Shown piece after piece: positions 6,416-7,945 of a DNA stretch of 7,945 nt; position 1 is the first letter of the stretch; every line of letters begins with the position of its first letter. The translations under genes were made by a program, and so were the position numbers. This DNA comes from CAZVPF01 sp964628195 (GTDB lineage Bacteria > Planctomycetota > Phycisphaerae > Sedimentisphaerales > Anaerohalosphaeraceae), in NCBI GenBank assembly GCA_964628195.1, contig CAZVPF010000080.1, positions 1 through 7,945 of the forward strand. The letters run 5' to 3'. Under the pieces are notes generated by a model. It had not been told where the DNA came from, searched no databases, and worked only from the letters and a program-made list of their open reading frames with translations.

Positions 6416-7399
6416 ATGAGAGCATTAATAACCGGAATAACGGGATTTGTGGGAAGTCACCTGGCGGAGTATATTCTTGAAAATCACAAGGACTGGCAGG
6501 TGGTCGGGCTGGCGAGATGGCGGTCGCCGAAGGACAATATTGAGGGTATTCTTGACAAGGTGGAGTTGTGCTACGGTGACCTGACGGATTATACATCTTT
6601 GTACCGGCTGTTCAGTGAGTATCGGCCTGAGCGGGTGTTTCACCTGGCGGCGCAGTCTTATGTTGACTTCAGCTTTATCGCCCCGCAGAACACTTTGCAG
6701 TGCAATGTTATGGGGACTTGCAACCTGCTTGAGGCGGTTCGCAGTTTGAAGGAGAGCAGCGGTTACGATCCTGTGATTCATATTTGCAGTTCGTCTGAAG
6801 TTTACGGGCAGGTTCGGCCCGACGAGGTGCCTATTACGGAGGAAAATGTTCTGCGGCCTGCCTCGCCTTACGCGGTGGGCAAAGTTGGCGAGGATATGCT
6901 TGCTTTGCAGTACTGGCTTAGCTGGCAGATAAAAACCATACGCACGAGGATGTTCACGCATACTGGTCCGAGGCGCGGCGAGGTTTTTGTTGTGAGCAAT
7001 TTTGCCAAACAGGTGGCGGAGATCGAGGCCGGCAGGCAGGAGCCTGTTATCAAGGTCGGCAACCTTGAGAGCGTTCGGACTTTTTCGGATGTGCGTGACG
7101 CGGTGAGGGCGTACTGGCTACTCGTGGAGAAATGCAGGCCGGGCGAGGTTTATAATATCGGCGGCAATGAGACGATGAAGATCGGTGAGATGCTGGACAG
7201 GCTTATCGAACTTTCGACGGCGGACAATATTAAAGTTGAAGTGGACCCGAAGCGCCTGCGTCCTTCGGATGTAACTTTGCAGATACCGTGCATTGATAAA
7301 TTTAAGAATGAAACCGGCTGGGAGCCGGAGATCAGTTTTGCGAAAACGCTGGAGGATACATTGGAATACTGGAGGGGGTATATAGGATATAGGTTATAG
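6416..7399 (+). CDS. GDP-mannose 4,6-dehydratase-like sugar-nucleotide SDR enzyme
   Basis: 327-aa extended short-chain dehydrogenase, probably making GDP-4-keto-6-deoxymannose for surface polysaccharide. A Rossmann GxxGxxG is at 7-13 (GITGFVG), with Asp55 in GDLTD and HLAAQSYVDFS at 76-86. The catalytic set is Ser126, Glu128 (SSSEVYG), Tyr152 and Lys156 (SPYAVGK). GPRRGEVFV (184-192) and NLESVRTFSDVRD (216-228) match the GDP-mannose dehydratase/reductase (Gmd/Rmd) group. The general base Glu128 is kept, which favours a dehydratase; Rmd-type reductases lack it. Overall length and C-terminal half look close to Rmd as well, so I give no symbol. AAGGA lies 9 nt before the ATG. Oddity: codons 321-327 (GYIGYRL) and the TAG stop are read from the heptamer array, so the native end after Trp319-Arg320 seems replaced. 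Family certain, exact reaction probable. Confidence 0.85.
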   Translation: MRALITGITGFVGSHLAEYILENHKDWQVVGLARWRSPKDNIEGILDKVELCYGDLTDYTSLYRLFSEYRPERVFHLAAQSYVDFSFIAPQNTLQCNVMGTCNLLEAVRSLKESSGYDPVIHICSSSEVYGQVRPDEVPITEENVLRPASPYAVGKVGEDMLALQYWLSWQIKTIRTRMFTHTGPRRGEVFVVSNFAKQVAEIEAGRQEPVIKVGNLESVRTFSDVRDAVRAYWLLVEKCRPGEVYNIGGNETMKIGEMLDRLIELSTADNIKVEVDPKRLRPSDVTLQIPCIDKFKNETGWEPEISFAKTLEDTLEYWRGYIGYRL

Positions 7400-7440
7400 G
7401 ATATAGGTTATAGGGTATAGGTTACAGGATATAGGATTTA
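7377..7440 (+). repeat. Heptamer tandem array, copy between the dehydratase and four-helix-bundle genes
   Basis: It starts with an 8-mer GGTATATA, then eight 7-bp units: GGATATA (three), GGTTATA (two), GGGTATA, GGTTACA and GGATTTA. The last two are single-base variants, so the array is less uniform at its right end. It supplies the final residues and stop codon (7397-7399) of the dehydratase. Its right border (AGGTG, 7440-7444) is the probable ribosome binding site of the next gene. The G-rich strand is the sense strand for both neighbours. Confidence 0.95.
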
Positions 7441-7451
7441 GGTGTATTGGA

Positions 7452-7817
7452 ATGAGTGAGAAAATAAATTCGTTCAGGGACTTGATAGTTTGGCAGAAAG
7501 GCGTGGAACTCGTAGTGAGAGTTTATGAACTCACAAGATCTTTTCCAGATAACGAAAAGTATGGTTTGGTGAAGCAAATGAGGAGGGCGGCTGTTTCTAT
7601 CCCAAGTAACATTTCCGAAGGTCATGGCAGAAGGGCCAGGGTTGATTATCAGCGTTTTTTGAAAATGTCGATAGGTTCCTGTAATGAGCTTGAAACACAA
7701 GTTGAGGTGTCATACAGGCTTGAATTTTTAAACATTATGGAATATGAGCAGATACGTGATGATATTGACGAGATAAGCAGAATGTTGATGGCCATTGTTA
7801 AGAAGCTGGATAGGTAA
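7452..7817 (+). CDS. Four-helix-bundle protein, S23/IVS-encoded family
   Basis: 121 aa, the usual size for this family, first known from intervening sequences in 23S rRNA genes and related in fold to Avd, the accessory protein of diversity-generating retroelements. Family marks: SFRDLIVWQKG (7-17), YGLVKQMRRA (37-46), VSIPSNISEGHGR (48-60), DYQRFL (65-70) and GSCNELET (75-82). A C-terminal helix follows (about 97-119). Positively charged faces suggest nucleic-acid contact, but no biochemical function is settled for stand-alone members. No rRNA, reverse transcriptase or template repeat is nearby. The gene lies between two heptamer arrays. AGGTG at the array edge is 7 nt before its ATG, and its TAA touches the next array. 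Eleven of its 13 arginines use AGA/AGG, against 10 of 23 in the dehydratase gene next door, hinting at separate origin. Confidence 0.92.
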   Translation: MSEKINSFRDLIVWQKGVELVVRVYELTRSFPDNEKYGLVKQMRRAAVSIPSNISEGHGRRARVDYQRFLKMSIGSCNELETQVEVSYRLEFLNIMEYEQIRDDIDEISRMLMAIVKKLDR

Positions 7818-7893
7818 GTTATAGGATATAGGTTATAGGTTATAGGGTATAGGTTATAGGTTATAGGATATAGGTTATAGGATATAGGCAATA
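7818..7893 (+). repeat. Heptamer tandem array, copy after the four-helix-bundle gene
   Basis: A partial unit (GTTATA) directly after the TAA is followed by ten full units from 7824: GGATATA (three), GGTTATA (five), one GGGTATA and a final variant GGCAATA. It has the same orientation as the array before the gene, so the two form a direct, not inverted, flank. The AGG of the last sense codon plus TAA looks like a unit damaged by a small indel, so the array may begin inside the gene's end. Confidence 0.95.
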
Positions 7894-7945
7894 GGGCGTG
7901 TTGCCCAAGTTGGTAAAAATTTAACATATTGCTCTTTTACAAGTT
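7894..7945 (+). other. Right-edge non-repeat sequence with a short hairpin
   Basis: GGGC (7894-7897) and GCCC (7903-7906) can pair around a 5-nt loop directly after the array. The stem is only 4 bp and no T-run follows, so a terminator is doubtful. The remainder is AT-rich and holds no recognisable gene within view. Confidence 0.25.

Noticed and set aside
7452..7817. Avd of a diversity-generating retroelement, or an rRNA intervening-sequence protein in place
   Set aside because: No reverse transcriptase, template/variable repeat pair or rRNA is in the window. Only the protein family is shared.
7894..7906. GGGC/GCCC hairpin as a terminator after the four-helix-bundle gene
   Set aside because: A 4-bp stem without a following T-run is too weak to call.

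Overview
The window looks like chromosomal DNA of a Gram-negative bacterium of roughly balanced base composition. The Gram-negative reading rests on a secretin gene with a lipoprotein-type signal. The gene mix and the style of heptamer repeats would suit a planctomycete (Phycisphaerae-like) or another environmental bacterium, but nothing here fixes the taxon and I hold that guess loosely. Every gene I recognise is housekeeping or envelope-related except one: a four-helix-bundle (S23/IVS-type) gene set between arrays of a 7-bp repeat.

Layout, left to right. (1) 1-57 is an edge fragment of undecided coding status. (2) 59-142 holds twelve heptamers with the G-rich strand on minus. (3) 157-2124 (-) is a secretin lipoprotein with a very long Ala/Glu/Lys helical and Pro-rich C-terminal extension. 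(4) 2125-2246 is a compact divergent promoter region. It has a good sigma70-type promoter for the secretin, and one for rimO whose predicted start point falls on the rimO ATG, suggesting a leaderless mRNA. (5) rimO (2247-3644, +) and pgsA (3704-4345, +) look like one operon, closed by a hairpin plus T-run terminator that reaches into the 3' end of the convergent gene. (6) apt (5478-5999, -) and aroB (4378-5478, -) form a second operon, joined by a TGATG stop/start overlap. (7) 6000-6415 is an AT-rich spacer with the apt promoter and several unexplained small repeats. (8) 6416-7399 (+) is a GDP-mannose 4,6-dehydratase-like sugar-nucleotide enzyme whose last residues are encoded by the next heptamer array. 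(9) 7377-7440 array, 7452-7817 four-helix-bundle gene, 7818-7893 array, then the right edge.

How the genes relate. RimO (ribosomal protein S12 modification), PgsA (phosphatidylglycerol synthesis), AroB (shikimate pathway) and Apt (adenine salvage) are unrelated core functions that share transcripts. The secretin and the GDP-sugar enzyme concern the cell envelope.

The most unusual element is the repeat system. Three arrays of a GG-N-TATA-type heptamer each begin at or within 14 nt of a stop codon. In each, the G-rich strand is the sense strand of the preceding gene. Two of them enclose the four-helix-bundle gene, supplying its probable Shine-Dalgarno and abutting its stop codon. That gene also uses arginine codons differently from its neighbour. 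This looks like a repeat-bounded cassette that arrived at the 3' end of the dehydratase gene, with the left array as a related site carrying no such gene within view.
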